Origin: an uncultured Clostridia bacterium
GTDB lineage: Bacteria > Bacillota > Clostridia > Oscillospirales > Ruminococcaceae
Assembly: GCA_947630845.1 (NCBI GenBank)
Contig: CANRJB010000017.1
Location: 1-57,192 of the forward strand
Reading direction: 5' to 3'
Length of the DNA stretch: 57,192 bases
Every line of letters starts with the position of its first letter. The first letter of the stretch is position 1. Positions 1 to 7,875 of this stretch are shown here, in pieces. Below the pieces are notes generated by a model, which was given only the letters and a program-made list of their open reading frames with translations, was not told the origin of the DNA and searched no databases. Position numbers and translations under genes: made by a program.

Positions 1-17
1 ATTACCTCATACCTTTT

Positions 18-48
18 GAGCCGAGTTTAACCTCGGCTCTATTTTTTT
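18..48 (+). terminator. Rho-independent terminator
   Basis: Stem GAGCCGAG / CTCGGCTC (8 bp, six-base loop) followed by TATTTTTTT. It would end a plus-strand transcript entering from the left of the window; that gene is not visible. Confidence 0.85.
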
Positions 49-82
49 ACCCACGGGATTGGTTGGCGCTTACGAAAGAGTG

Positions 83-115
83 AAAAATTCTCCCGGAAAC
101 GGGAGAATTTTTTTT
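83..115. terminator. Strong, probably bidirectional terminator
   Basis: A 13-bp stem (AAAAATTCTCCCG / CGGGAGAATTTTT) with a GAAA tetraloop and T-runs on both strands. Together with the hairpin at 18-48 it insulates the dockerin gene from whatever lies to the left. Confidence 0.85.
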
Positions 116-127
116 ATTTTGATAACG

Positions 128-164
128 TTTAAGATAACTTTAAGACTGCGCCTGTATAATACAG
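128..164 (+). promoter_or_regulatory. Putative promoter with OmpR/PhoB-type direct repeat
   Basis: Two copies of TTTAAGA (128-134 and 139-145) lie 11 bp apart, one helical turn, in the pattern TTTAAG-N5-TTTAAG. A TATAAT box follows at 155-160, and no good -35 hexamer sits at the usual distance. Direct repeats at this spacing in place of a -35 box are typical of activated OmpR/PhoB-family promoters, for example the PmrA box. The -10 box also lies inside the palindrome CTGTAT-A-ATACAG (152-164). The regulator is not in the window. Activator control is inferred from layout. Confidence 0.5.
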
Positions 165-246
165 ATAATCCGGGAGAGCGGAGCGGAGATTTGCCGCACG
201 AGTCAACGCTCCCTTGACCAGATTTGAACGTATGATCGTAATAGTG

Positions 247-287
247 ATACTGATTCTCTGCGTCGCAGATGCACAGAGAATCAGTAT
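247..287. repeat. Intergenic palindromic repeat unit
   Basis: A perfect 14-bp inverted repeat, ATACTGATTCTCTG and its complement, around a 13-nt loop, 28 bp before the first start codon. The ATACTGATTNNCTG edge recurs in other palindromic units of the window (near 17880, 36121 and 49151). No T-run follows, so it is not a standard terminator. It lies in the 5' untranslated region of the dockerin gene if the promoter at 155 is used. Confidence 0.65.
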
Positions 288-315
288 AAAATCAAAATAG
301 AAATGGGGAATAATT

Positions 316-3300
316 ATGAAGAACCGTAAACGTTTTGCCGCATGGGCTTCCGCTGCTGTGATGTGTGCAAGTATCCCGGCGATCCTGCCCTCTGCTGCTC
401 AGACTCTCATCGGAGATGTCAATCAGGACGGCAGCGTAGGCGTAGCAGATGCAGTCAGTCTGTACCAGTATCTCCACAACCTGACTAAGCTTGATGCCGC
501 TGCACTCTCCAATGCCGATGTCAAGACAGATGGTATTGTGAATGTATTTGACTTTTCCCTGCTGAAAAAGATGATCATTTCTGATGTTGAACCCGTCGCC
601 AATACGGTCTATATCCACCTGAAAGGCAACACAGCAACGGTTGAGGGAGACACCAATAAAGTAGTCTCTGTGGATGGCACGACAGTGAAAATTACTGGCT
701 CTGGCATTTTCTATGTAGACGGAGAACTGACTGACGGACAGCTCTTTGTGGAAACAGGTGCGGAGGATGTTGCTGATGTGGAGCTTGTGCTGACCGATGT
801 CACCATGACCAATAGTACCAAACCTGCCATTTATACTTCCGCCGCCAACGGTTCTGACAAGACCAAGATCACCCTCAAAGGCACAAGCACCATCACCGAC
901 ACATCCGCCGCTGCCTATACAGAAGCAGATACTGCTAAAACGATGGGCGTGATCTTCTCCAATAACAAGCTCACCTTTACCAAGAACAGCACCGGTTCTC
1001 TCACCATAAATTCCTCCATGAACAATGCCATCAGTTGTGAGAAGAAGCTCAACCTCAACGGCGGTATGCTTACCATCAATACCTCCCAGCTGACCACAGA
1101 TGCTGTTACTGAATGTGATGCTGATGCCATCAACTGCGACAAGGATATTGAGATCGAGGGTGCTACCCTTGACATTGATTCCTCCGCAGATGGTATCAAG
1201 ACCGATGGTGCGCTCTATCTCTACTCCGGCAATGTCTCCGTCAAGGCAGGCAATGATGCCGTGCAGGCTGCGACCCTCATTGATGTGCAGGGCGGTAATG
1301 TGATCGCATCCGGCGACAGGGGCTTCCGTCTGGATGCCAACGGTACACTCAACATTGACGGCGGCACAGTCATGGCAACAGCAACCGACTATCAGGTCAA
1401 TGGCAACGAAGTCATCACCATTACTGGCAAACAGGCATCCATGCTCCTTGACATGGCTGCGGAGTGGAAAAAAGATTCTGCCATTACGATCGGAACAAAG
1501 ACTTTCACCCCCAACAAGAAATATGATTATGTGCTTGTCTCCGATCCTTCTGTTACAGCATCGGGTGAATATAAGGTCTACATCGGTGGCGCACAGGCAA
1601 AACATGCCGCAGGTAATACTTTTGCCAACACCTCTGCCGCATCCCATTACACTGCTGTAGAGTTGCTTGAAGGCGGCGAGACATTCACAGGCAGTGGTGA
1701 GGCTGCATCTGTTGTCTTTTCTGCGAGTGGCGTGAAGCTCTACGATGCACAGGGCAATGAAACCACTGCATCCGATGGGGTGAACGTGAACGGCAGCATT
1801 GTCACTGTCACCAAGTCCGGAACATATACGTTCAGCGGCGAAAGCACACAGGGACAGATCATCGTCAATACCGACGATACCGCCGAGCCGGAAGCACTCG
1901 TGACACTGGAGCTTGACGGACTGACGCTTTCCAACGAAACGGCTGCACCCATTTTCATTCAGAATGCCGGAGATGAAGCCGTCATTTCCGTCAAGAATGG
2001 TACGGTGAACACAATTTCTGACGGCAAATCCCATACCGACACCGACACCAGTTCCGAGGGAGAAACTTCTACTGTCAATGGCGCAATTTATGCCAAAGAC
2101 GACCTGAAAATCAAGGGCAAGGGTACGCTCAATGTCAACGGCAATACCGAAGATGGCATTGTCTGCAAGGATGACCTCAAACTCTGGAATGGTACGATTA
2201 ACGTCACCGCCATGGATGACGGTATCCGTGGCAATGATTCCGTCCGCATCGGCGATACGACCGACTCTTCCAACTACGGCACGCTCTCCGTCCATGTCAC
2301 CACCACATCCGGTGACGGCATCAAGTCCACCTCCACAGAGACCGGTAAGGGGTATGTCACCATCAGCGGCGGCAGTGTCACCATTGATTCCTATGCTGAC
2401 GGCATTCAGGCAGAACAGAACTTTACCATGACCGGCGGTACAGTCGATATCACCACCTATGAAGGCAGCAGCTACGGCGGCAGCTCCTCCGGCAGTAACA
2501 CCCAATGGGGTGGCGGCATGAATCAGGATGGCAACTCCAACAAGACCGATATCAGCGCCAAGGGCATCAAGGCAGTCGGACTCTATGATACCACAGGTAC
2601 AACATGGCAGAGCGGCGGCGAACTCACCATCAGCGGAGGCAGTTTAACTGTGGATTCCTCCGACGACAGCCTTCATGCAGGCGGTGATATTGCCATAACC
2701 GGCGGTGAAATGACGCTTTCTTCCGCAGATGATGCCATTCATTCCGATCATACCGTCAATATCGGTGAAGGCAGTGCCAACACCTATGACGACCTGACCA
2801 TTATCATTCCGACCGCTTACGAGGGAGTTGAAGGCATGACCATCAACCAAAACAGCGGTACTGTCATTGTCAATACGACCGATGATGGCTACAATGCCGC
2901 AGGCGGTGCTGACAGCTCCGGCAACATGGGCGGAGGTCCCGGCGGCGGTTGGGGACAGGGCAGCTTCGGGCAGTCCTCCGGCAGCTATGCATTGAATCTC
3001 AAAGGCGGCTTTGTCCGTGTAAATGCAAGCGACGGCGACCATGACGGCTTTGATTCCAACGGCACACTCACTATCTCCGGCGGCATCACCATTTCCAACG
3101 GTTCGGACGCTTTTGATGCTGAAAGCAGCTTGTCCTATACCGGCGGCGTATTCGTTGAGGATACCGGCAGAGGCGGTATGGGCGGCGGCATGATGGGAGG
3201 AGGCATGATGGGAGGAGGATCGCTCTCGACCGATGTCTCCGCATCTGCCAATATCAGTGCAGACGAACGCATCACCCTGACGGACAGCAGCGGAAATGTG

Positions 3301-3477
3301 ATCGTTTCCTTCATTGCTGACAAGAGTGTTTCCTCCATCAGCGCAGGGACCGGACTTTCCGGTGTGAGCATCTACACAGGCGGTACACTGAATGGCTCGA
3401 CCTACTTCCAGCAGCTTGATGAAACACAACTTGCGGCATATGGCGGCACACTGTCAGGGGGCACAAAACTGAATTAA
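316..3477 (+). CDS. Secreted dockerin protein with two carbohydrate-binding (DUF4353-like) regions
   Basis: A 1053-residue secreted protein. Residues 1-29 form a Sec signal peptide. Residues 33-88 form a type I dockerin: the first calcium loop is canonical (D34, N36, D38, S40, D45), while the second has Lys70 where Asn is usual. Dockerins bind cohesins, so the protein may be docked on a scaffoldin or cell-surface complex. The rest is Gly/Thr/Asn/Asp-rich beta-helix-like sequence with two related DUF4353-type regions (about 95-390 and 460-930) and a Gly/Met run near 950, as in proteins annotated carbohydrate-binding domain-containing. No catalytic motif is visible. Such proteins often sit near VTC polyphosphate polymerase, CotH and two-component genes in Clostridia (recalled knowledge); those would lie outside the window. 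Start ATG 316 follows GGGGAA. Confidence 0.85.
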   Translation: MKNRKRFAAWASAAVMCASIPAILPSAAQTLIGDVNQDGSVGVADAVSLYQYLHNLTKLDAAALSNADVKTDGIVNVFDFSLLKKMIISDVEPVANTVYIHLKGNTATVEGDTNKVVSVDGTTVKITGSGIFYVDGELTDGQLFVETGAEDVADVELVLTDVTMTNSTKPAIYTSAANGSDKTKITLKGTSTITDTSAAAYTEADTAKTMGVIFSNNKLTFTKNSTGSLTINSSMNNAISCEKKLNLNGGMLTINTSQLTTDAVTECDADAINCDKDIEIEGATLDIDSSADGIKTDGALYLYSGNVSVKAGNDAVQAATLIDVQGGNVIASGDRGFRLDANGTLNIDGGTVMATATDYQVNGNEVITITGKQASMLLDMAAEWKKDSAITIGTKTFTPNKKYDYVLVSDPSVTASGEYKVYIGGAQAKHAAGNTFANTSAASHYTAVELLEGGETFTGSGEAASVVFSASGVKLYDAQGNETTASDGVNVNGSIVTVTKSGTYTFSGESTQGQIIVNTDDTAEPEALVTLELDGLTLSNETAAPIFIQNAGDEAVISVKNGTVNTISDGKSHTDTDTSSEGETSTVNGAIYAKDDLKIKGKGTLNVNGNTEDGIVCKDDLKLWNGTINVTAMDDGIRGNDSVRIGDTTDSSNYGTLSVHVTTTSGDGIKSTSTETGKGYVTISGGSVTIDSYADGIQAEQNFTMTGGTVDITTYEGSSYGGSSSGSNTQWGGGMNQDGNSNKTDISAKGIKAVGLYDTTGTTWQSGGELTISGGSLTVDSSDDSLHAGGDIAITGGEMTLSSADDAIHSDHTVNIGEGSANTYDDLTIIIPTAYEGVEGMTINQNSGTVIVNTTDDGYNAAGGADSSGNMGGGPGGGWGQGSFGQSSGSYALNLKGGFVRVNASDGDHDGFDSNGTLTISGGITISNGSDAFDAESSLSYTGGVFVEDTGRGGMGGGMMGGGMMGGGSLSTDVSASANISADERITLTDSSGNVIVSFIADKSVSSISAGTGLSGVSIYTGGTLNGSTYFQQLDETQLAAYGGTLSGGTKLN

Positions 3478-3510
3478 GCAATAGAAACACCGGCACTATT
3501 TGGGTATACA

Positions 3511-3560
3511 GATACAAATCCCTGACAATCTGATGACATCAGATTGTCAGGGAACATCTG
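3511..3560. repeat. Intergenic palindromic repeat, TCCCTGACAATCTGATG type
   Basis: A 17-bp inverted repeat (3519-3535 and 3537-3553) with one central base, flanked by GATACAAA on the left and by AACATCTGCTGCGCAG on the right. The flanks and stem recur at 18055-18091 and 19718-19753. It lies just after the dockerin gene stop and has no T-run. Confidence 0.7.
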
Positions 3561-3595
3561 CTGCGCAGAGGGCACAGATAATTACATGAGACAGC

Positions 3596-3635
3596 AATAT
3601 CCCATCCTCCTATTTTTATAGAAGGATGGGATATT
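3596..3635 (-). terminator. Hairpin after prs, possible terminator
   Basis: AATATCCCATCCT pairs with AGGATGGGATATT (13-bp stem) five bases beyond the prs stop codon. There is no long T-run, so termination is plausible but not certain. The stem core CCCATCCT resembles the CCATCATCC class of dispersed palindromes. Confidence 0.55.
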
Positions 3636-3639
3636 CGCA

Positions 3640-4779
3640 TCAATTATACTTGTCCAACAACTGTGCGATCTTCTCATGCGGATCAATGACGGTACTGATG
3701 GAAACATCATGATTGATGGAGGCGATGAAGTATGCCACATATTTGGACACATCCACCTCATGGAACCATTCACGGGACAGCAGCTCCGGAGAACGGTAAG
3801 TGAGGTTCGTACCAAATACACCGCTGATAAATCCGTCCTTGTACGCCTTGTCGAACTTTTCCAGACCATTGGTGAAGATGGAGTATGTTGCATAGGCAAA
3901 AATACGCTTTGCATTGCGCTTTTTCAACTCATAAGCAATGTCGAGGACAGATTCACCCGAAGAAATGATGTCGTCTGCAATGAACACATCCCTGCCCTCT
4001 ACAGAATTGCCCAGATACTCATGTGCAATAATGGGGTTCCTGCCATTGACGATCTTTGAGTAGTCCCTGCGCTTGTAGAACATGCCAAGATCTACACCCA
4101 GCTCGGAAGCATAGAACATGTTGCGGTTGAGTGCCCCCTCATCGGGGCTGACGACCATGAATTTCTCCTTTGTGGTGTGGAAATCCTTGATGCTCTTGAA
4201 CATGCTCTTAAGTACCTGATAGGAAGGGATGACGTTATCAAAGCCCATGAGCGGAACGGCATTGCTGACACGGGGATCATGCGCATCGAAGGTCACAATA
4301 TTGGACACACCCATTGCCTGCAACTCCTGTAATGCCACAGCACAGTCGAGGGATTCCCGGTAATTCCTGCGATGCTGTCTGCCGCCGTAGAGAATGGGCA
4401 TAATGATATTGATGCGGTGTGCCTTTCCGGAGGCAGCCTGAATGATACGCTTCAGATCCTGAAAGTGGTCATCCGGACTCATGGCATTGGTGTGACCAAA
4501 GTAGTTATAAGTGACGTTGTAATTGCCAACATCGGTGATAATAAAGAGATCCTTGCCACGGATGGTGGACTTGATAAGACCCTTACCGTCGCCGGAGGAA
4601 AAACGGGGGCATTCGCTTTCAATGAGGAAGGAATTGGCGTCGAAACCGCCTTTCTTTGCCCATTTGACGAGATAGCTGTCGATGAGTTTTCCCTGTTCCT
4701 GCGCACCGTTCATAGCAATAAGTCCAAGGGGTGCAACATTGGACTTGTGGTCGAACAGGACTTCATTTCTTGTCTGCAT
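3640..4779 (-). CDS. prs: Ribose-phosphate pyrophosphokinase (long form)
   Basis: Makes PRPP from ribose 5-phosphate and ATP, feeding purine, pyrimidine, histidine and tryptophan synthesis in the cytoplasm. At 379 residues it is longer than the classical enzyme of about 315 residues and matches the long variant common in Clostridia. The PRPP-binding loop is FIADDIISSGES at 266-277, where DD-I-I-S-S-G replaces the textbook DDMIDTGGT. TFDAHDPR (163-170) is another conserved segment. It starts 14 bp after ppa in the same direction, so the two are almost surely co-transcribed from the ppa promoter. Confidence 0.88.
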   Translation of the reverse strand: MQTRNEVLFDHKSNVAPLGLIAMNGAQEQGKLIDSYLVKWAKKGGFDANSFLIESECPRFSSGDGKGLIKSTIRGKDLFIITDVGNYNVTYNYFGHTNAMSPDDHFQDLKRIIQAASGKAHRINIIMPILYGGRQHRRNYRESLDCAVALQELQAMGVSNIVTFDAHDPRVSNAVPLMGFDNVIPSYQVLKSMFKSIKDFHTTKEKFMVVSPDEGALNRNMFYASELGVDLGMFYKRRDYSKIVNGRNPIIAHEYLGNSVEGRDVFIADDIISSGESVLDIAYELKKRNAKRIFAYATYSIFTNGLEKFDKAYKDGFISGVFGTNLTYRSPELLSREWFHEVDVSKYVAYFIASINHDVSISTVIDPHEKIAQLLDKYN

Positions 4780-4793
4780 GGCTTTATCCTCCG

Positions 4794-5324
4794 TTATTTA
4801 CAGAATTTCTCTATGTACCGCTCAATATCCTCGCTGATGATCTGCTTTGCAGTCTCAAGATCCTCAACCTCATTGACGGCGGTCGTCTTATTTTCCAGCT
4901 CTTTGTACACACGGAAGAAGTGCGTCATTTCGGCAAAGACATGTGCCGGCAGTTCGTCAATGGCATGATAGCTGTTGTAATTCGGGTCATCAAAGGGAAT
5001 GGCGATGATCTTATCATCATGCCGTCCGTTGTCGATCATGCGGATGACACCGACCGGATAGCAGCGCACAAGCGTCATGGGATTCAGTGCCTCTGAGCAA
5101 AGCACAAGCACATCGAGTGGATCTTCATCGTCAGCATAGGTACGGGGGATAAGACCGTAATTTGCCGGATAGTGGGTAGAGGTATGCAGGATGCGGTCAA
5201 GCTTCATACAGCCTGTCTCCTTGTCCAACTCATACTTGATCTTGCTGCCCTTCGGGATCTCGATGACTGCCACAAAATCTTCGGCACTGATGCGCTTCGG
5301 GCTGATATTGTGCCAGATATTCAT
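4794..5324 (-). CDS. ppa: Inorganic pyrophosphatase, family I
   Basis: Hydrolyses pyrophosphate to two phosphates in the cytoplasm and so pulls PPi-releasing reactions forward. The 176-residue length fits soluble family I bacterial enzymes. Recognisable pieces are EIPKGSKIKYELDKETG near residue 22, NYGLIPRTYADDEDPLDVLVL with the acidic metal-binding cluster (about 54-74), and VIRMIDNGRHDDKIIAIP further on. It is the first gene of a ppa-prs operon; PRPP consumption yields PPi, so the pairing is sensible. ATG 5324 follows GAGGTGAT. The promoter lies at 5401-5429. Confidence 0.93.
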   Translation of the reverse strand: MNIWHNISPKRISAEDFVAVIEIPKGSKIKYELDKETGCMKLDRILHTSTHYPANYGLIPRTYADDEDPLDVLVLCSEALNPMTLVRCYPVGVIRMIDNGRHDDKIIAIPFDDPNYNSYHAIDELPAHVFAEMTHFFRVYKELENKTTAVNEVEDLETAKQIISEDIERYIEKFCK

Positions 5325-5400
5325 ACTTATATCACCTCATCATAAAAACAGGATCATCAGAAAAAGCTGCACATTTTCTGCCATGATTCCTTCTAATTTA

Positions 5401-5429
5401 AGTATAACGTCATTTCCGGGATTTGTCAA
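5401..5429 (-). promoter_or_regulatory. Sigma-A promoter of ppa-prs
   Basis: On the minus strand TTGACA (5429-5424), a 17-bp spacer and TATACT (5406-5401), about 75 bp before the ppa ATG. The 180-bp direct repeat starts inside this -10 box: the second copy at 5853 keeps TTGACA but has TATACC. Confidence 0.85.
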
Positions 5430-5581
5430 TGCTTACCGAAAAAGAAATCGAATTTCAGCAACCGTGATAATTTTGTGTAAAATTCAGAACAATTTATAGG
5501 CAAAACAGAAGAATTGCCTTTCTCCACACTGCCGGACGGCATGCAGAATGGGAGTTGATTTTTGTGCAATATGCCGAATGT
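5402..5581. repeat. 180-bp direct repeat, copy 1
   Basis: By direct reading, identical over 180 bases to 5853-6032 (offset 451). It contains the -35, spacer and most of the -10 of the ppa promoter. In copy 1 it is followed by the MITE-like element; in copy 2 by the promoter of the aldolase-family gene. Both copies are non-coding in any convincing way. Complete identity implies a recent duplication, ongoing gene conversion, or an assembly effect. Confidence 0.95.
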
Positions 5582-5852
5582 CCCGACTTTGCCACTTAGT
5601 TAATAAAAAAATTGCTAAAATCTCCCGAAAAATAGCGAAAAAACGGCTTCCGATTTTTTGATATTTATGCTCTACGTTTTTTTATCAAATTATCGTGGCT
5701 TTTCGCCTATATTCCTTTGTTTTCCTTATATGCCCACATTTTTTGAATTTCTCAACGTAGTGCTATAATGTAGTCATATAAAATTTTCCCTATAAATAGG
5801 CATTTTCAAAAGCTAAAATATTTAAAAATCTAAAACAAGTGGCAAACTTGGG
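5582..5852. mobile_element. MITE-like element with imperfect terminal inverted repeats
   Basis: A 271-bp AT-rich segment between the two 180-bp repeats. The left end reads CCCGACTTTGCCACTT and the complement of the right end reads CCCCAAGTTTGCCACTT, sharing an uninterrupted TTTGCCACTT. No reading frame of useful length is present, so any transposase would act in trans. A TATAAT box at about 5764 could start transcription towards the right. The long flanking duplication is not the short target duplication expected from ordinary transposition. Element type is inferred from termini and size only. Confidence 0.6.
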
Positions 5853-6032
5853 GTATAACGTCATTTCCGGGATTTGTCAATGCTTACCGAAAAAGAAATC
5901 GAATTTCAGCAACCGTGATAATTTTGTGTAAAATTCAGAACAATTTATAGGCAAAACAGAAGAATTGCCTTTCTCCACACTGCCGGACGGCATGCAGAAT
6001 GGGAGTTGATTTTTGTGCAATATGCCGAATGT
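5853..6032. repeat. 180-bp direct repeat, copy 2
   Basis: Second identical copy of 5402-5581, ending 12 bp before the -35 box of the aldolase-family gene. It carries a duplicate ppa -35 box pointing left, with the -10 changed to TATACC where it meets the MITE-like end. Recombination between the copies would delete the element and one repeat (451 bp). Confidence 0.95.
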
Positions 6033-6044
6033 TGGGAACAAGGG

Positions 6045-6073
6045 TTGCTTTTTCTGTAGAAAAGTGGTATGAT
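6045..6073 (+). promoter_or_regulatory. Sigma-A promoter of the aldolase-family gene
   Basis: TTGCTT (6045-6050), a 17-bp spacer and TATGAT (6068-6073), about 70 bp before the start codon at 6145 and just outside repeat copy 2. Confidence 0.75.
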
Positions 6074-6144
6074 GAAAAAGCAATGATTTTGTAATGCGTA
6101 AAAGCTTTAAACCGATAAAGTGATAAAAACCGGGAGGAATACTT

Positions 6145-7119
6145 ATGGAACGCAAAGGTAATCTGATGACCTACAGACCGGATATCAAGGTTCTGGATGC
6201 TACTGTCCGTGACGGCGGACTGGTAAACAATTTCCGCTTTACGGATGAATTCGTGAAGTCGCTGTATCTCACCAATATCCGTGCAGGTGTGGACTATATG
6301 GAAATGGGCTATCTCGCCGATACCGATATCTTCAAACCGGAAGACTTCGGCGACTGGAAATTCTGCAAGGAGGAATCCATCCGCCGCATCGTTGGCAACA
6401 ATGATACGGATATGAAACTCTCCGTCATGGCAGATGTCGGCAGAGCCAATCTCCAGCGTGACCTGCATCCCAAAGAGGAGAGCGTCCTCGATATGGTGCG
6501 TGTAGCAACGTATATCAATACCATGCCGGCTGCCATTGAAATGATTGAATATGCACACAACCTCGGCTATGAGACAACATGTAACATCATGGCGATCTCC
6601 AAGGCAGATACCAACGACATTGAAGAAGCACTATCTCTTCTGGTAAATTCCAGTGTCAATGCTGTCTATATCGTGGACAGCTACGGCGCACTCTTCCCGG
6701 AACAGATCCAGAAACTTTCCCAGATGTATGTCGGAGCAATGGAACAAGCCGGAAAGCTCGTCGGCATCCATGCCCATAACAATCAGCAGATGGCATTTGC
6801 CAACACCGTTGAAGCATGCTCCATGGGGGCAAGCTATCTCGACGCCACCATCGGCAGTATGGGCAGAGGCGCAGGCAACTGTGCTATGGAACTGCTGCTC
6901 GGTTTTCTGAAGAATCCCAAATATAACCTTGCTCCCGTCCTGAAATTCTACGAGGAGCATATCCTGAAACTGAAGGAAGATGGTCTGAAGTGGGGCTATG
7001 ATGTGCAGTATCTGCTGACCGGCAAGATGAATCTGCACCCCTCTTCTGCAATTGCCTTCACAGCAGAAAACAGGACTGATTATTCCGATTTCTATCATCA
7101 GTTGTTCGATCTGGAATAA
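6145..7119 (+). CDS. DRE-TIM metallolyase (HMGL-like aldolase) family protein
   Basis: A 324-residue cytoplasmic protein of the HMG-CoA lyase-like / 4-hydroxy-2-oxovalerate aldolase superfamily. The start of the TIM barrel carries DATVRDGG (18-25), the family metal- and base-binding signature, and GIHAHNN near residue 210 supplies the two metal-binding histidines. The substrate cannot be read from sequence: members include HMG-CoA lyase, 2-isopropylmalate synthase and oxovalerate aldolase. At this length it lacks the regulatory C-terminal domain of isopropylmalate synthases. ATG 6145 follows GGGAGG at good spacing. It is monocistronic, with its own promoter and a terminator at 7204-7232. Confidence 0.8.
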   Translation: MERKGNLMTYRPDIKVLDATVRDGGLVNNFRFTDEFVKSLYLTNIRAGVDYMEMGYLADTDIFKPEDFGDWKFCKEESIRRIVGNNDTDMKLSVMADVGRANLQRDLHPKEESVLDMVRVATYINTMPAAIEMIEYAHNLGYETTCNIMAISKADTNDIEEALSLLVNSSVNAVYIVDSYGALFPEQIQKLSQMYVGAMEQAGKLVGIHAHNNQQMAFANTVEACSMGASYLDATIGSMGRGAGNCAMELLLGFLKNPKYNLAPVLKFYEEHILKLKEDGLKWGYDVQYLLTGKMNLHPSSAIAFTAENRTDYSDFYHQLFDLE

Positions 7120-7142
7120 TTGTTCCCTGCTGCGCAGGTATC

Positions 7143-7174
7143 TTCCATCATCCTGTTCCAATCGGATGATGGAA
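7143..7174. repeat. Intergenic palindromic repeat, CCATCATCC type
   Basis: TTCCATCATCC and GGATGATGGAA form an 11-bp perfect stem around a 10-nt loop. The flanks CTGCTGCGCAGG (left) and CCGTATCAC (right) match, in reverse, the flanks of the units near 3519 and 19718. Confidence 0.7.
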
Positions 7175-7203
7175 AATCCGTATCACAATAAAACAGTCTC
7201 CGG

Positions 7204-7232
7204 AAAGCAGTCTGCTACAGGCTGCTTTTTCT
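7204..7232 (+). terminator. Terminator after the aldolase-family gene
   Basis: AAAGCAGTCTG and CAGGCTGCTTT pair (one G-U) around a CTA loop, followed by TTCTTCTT. Confidence 0.75.
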
Positions 7233-7323
7233 TCTTATGTCACACCTCTCTCCTTGTAACAGCGTATACAGAAATCTGTTTTCCATATGTCAGTAATTTT
7301 CATGAAAAAATCATGTAAAATCA

Positions 7324-7352
7324 TTGACAAATGATTACAGATGTGTTACAAT
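7324..7352 (+). promoter_or_regulatory. Sigma-A promoter of the PH-domain / FkbM genes
   Basis: TTGACA (7324-7329), a 17-bp spacer and TACAAT (7347-7352), about 95 bp before the ATG at 7447. Confidence 0.82.
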
Positions 7353-7446
7353 AGTAATATCAGAAGTCTTCCGTGACCCCGGCTGTGTCAAAGAGAGAAA
7401 TGCCATGCCGGACGTAACAGCTCACGGATAGAAAAGGAGAACAGCT

Positions 7447-7857
7447 ATGGCGAAAGATTCTTATGAAAGCATCTGGTCGGATAAAAAGCGCACCCTCTTC
7501 GGGCTGCCGCTCTCGTTCACGACCTACTACTTGACAGAGACAAAATTCATCCGCCGGAAGGGATTATTCAACATCGTAGAAGATGAGATCGATCTCTACA
7601 AAATCACGGACAAGAAACTCCTTCTCCCCCTCGGTCAGCGGATGTTCGGCTGTGGTACGATCCACATTTGCAGCAAAGATACCGACACTCCGGAAACAGA
7701 TATCCAGAGCATCAAGCAGCCCCGTGAGGTGTTGCAGCTTCTTGATAAGTACATCACGGAACAACGTGACCGCTACAGCATCAGAGGCAGGGATATGATG
7801 GGCTTTTCCGGACATCCGGATGATGGCTTCAATGATGACTATCACGACGATATCTGA
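7447..7857 (+). CDS. Small PH-domain protein
   Basis: A 136-residue soluble protein resembling bacterial PH (bPH) domain proteins: beta-rich sequence from about 18 to 80 with YYLTETKFIRRKGLFN and EIDLYKITDKK, then a helix ending near 110 and an acidic tail (D/H-rich, 120-136). No membrane segments are seen, unlike YdbS/YdbT proteins that carry this fold. Function is unknown. The start is clear (AAAGGAG eight bases before ATG). The FkbM methyltransferase follows after 18 bp in the same transcript. Confidence 0.65.
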   Translation: MAKDSYESIWSDKKRTLFGLPLSFTTYYLTETKFIRRKGLFNIVEDEIDLYKITDKKLLLPLGQRMFGCGTIHICSKDTDTPETDIQSIKQPREVLQLLDKYITEQRDRYSIRGRDMMGFSGHPDDGFNDDYHDDI

Positions 7858-7875
7858 TCCACAGGAGGCTGACTC

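Noticed and set aside
292-2505. A 737-codon open frame on the minus strand opposite the dockerin gene
   Set aside because: Its product is low-complexity (Gly/Ile/Asp/Cys-rich) and mirrors the repetitive plus-strand gene, which has a signal peptide, dockerin and ribosome site.
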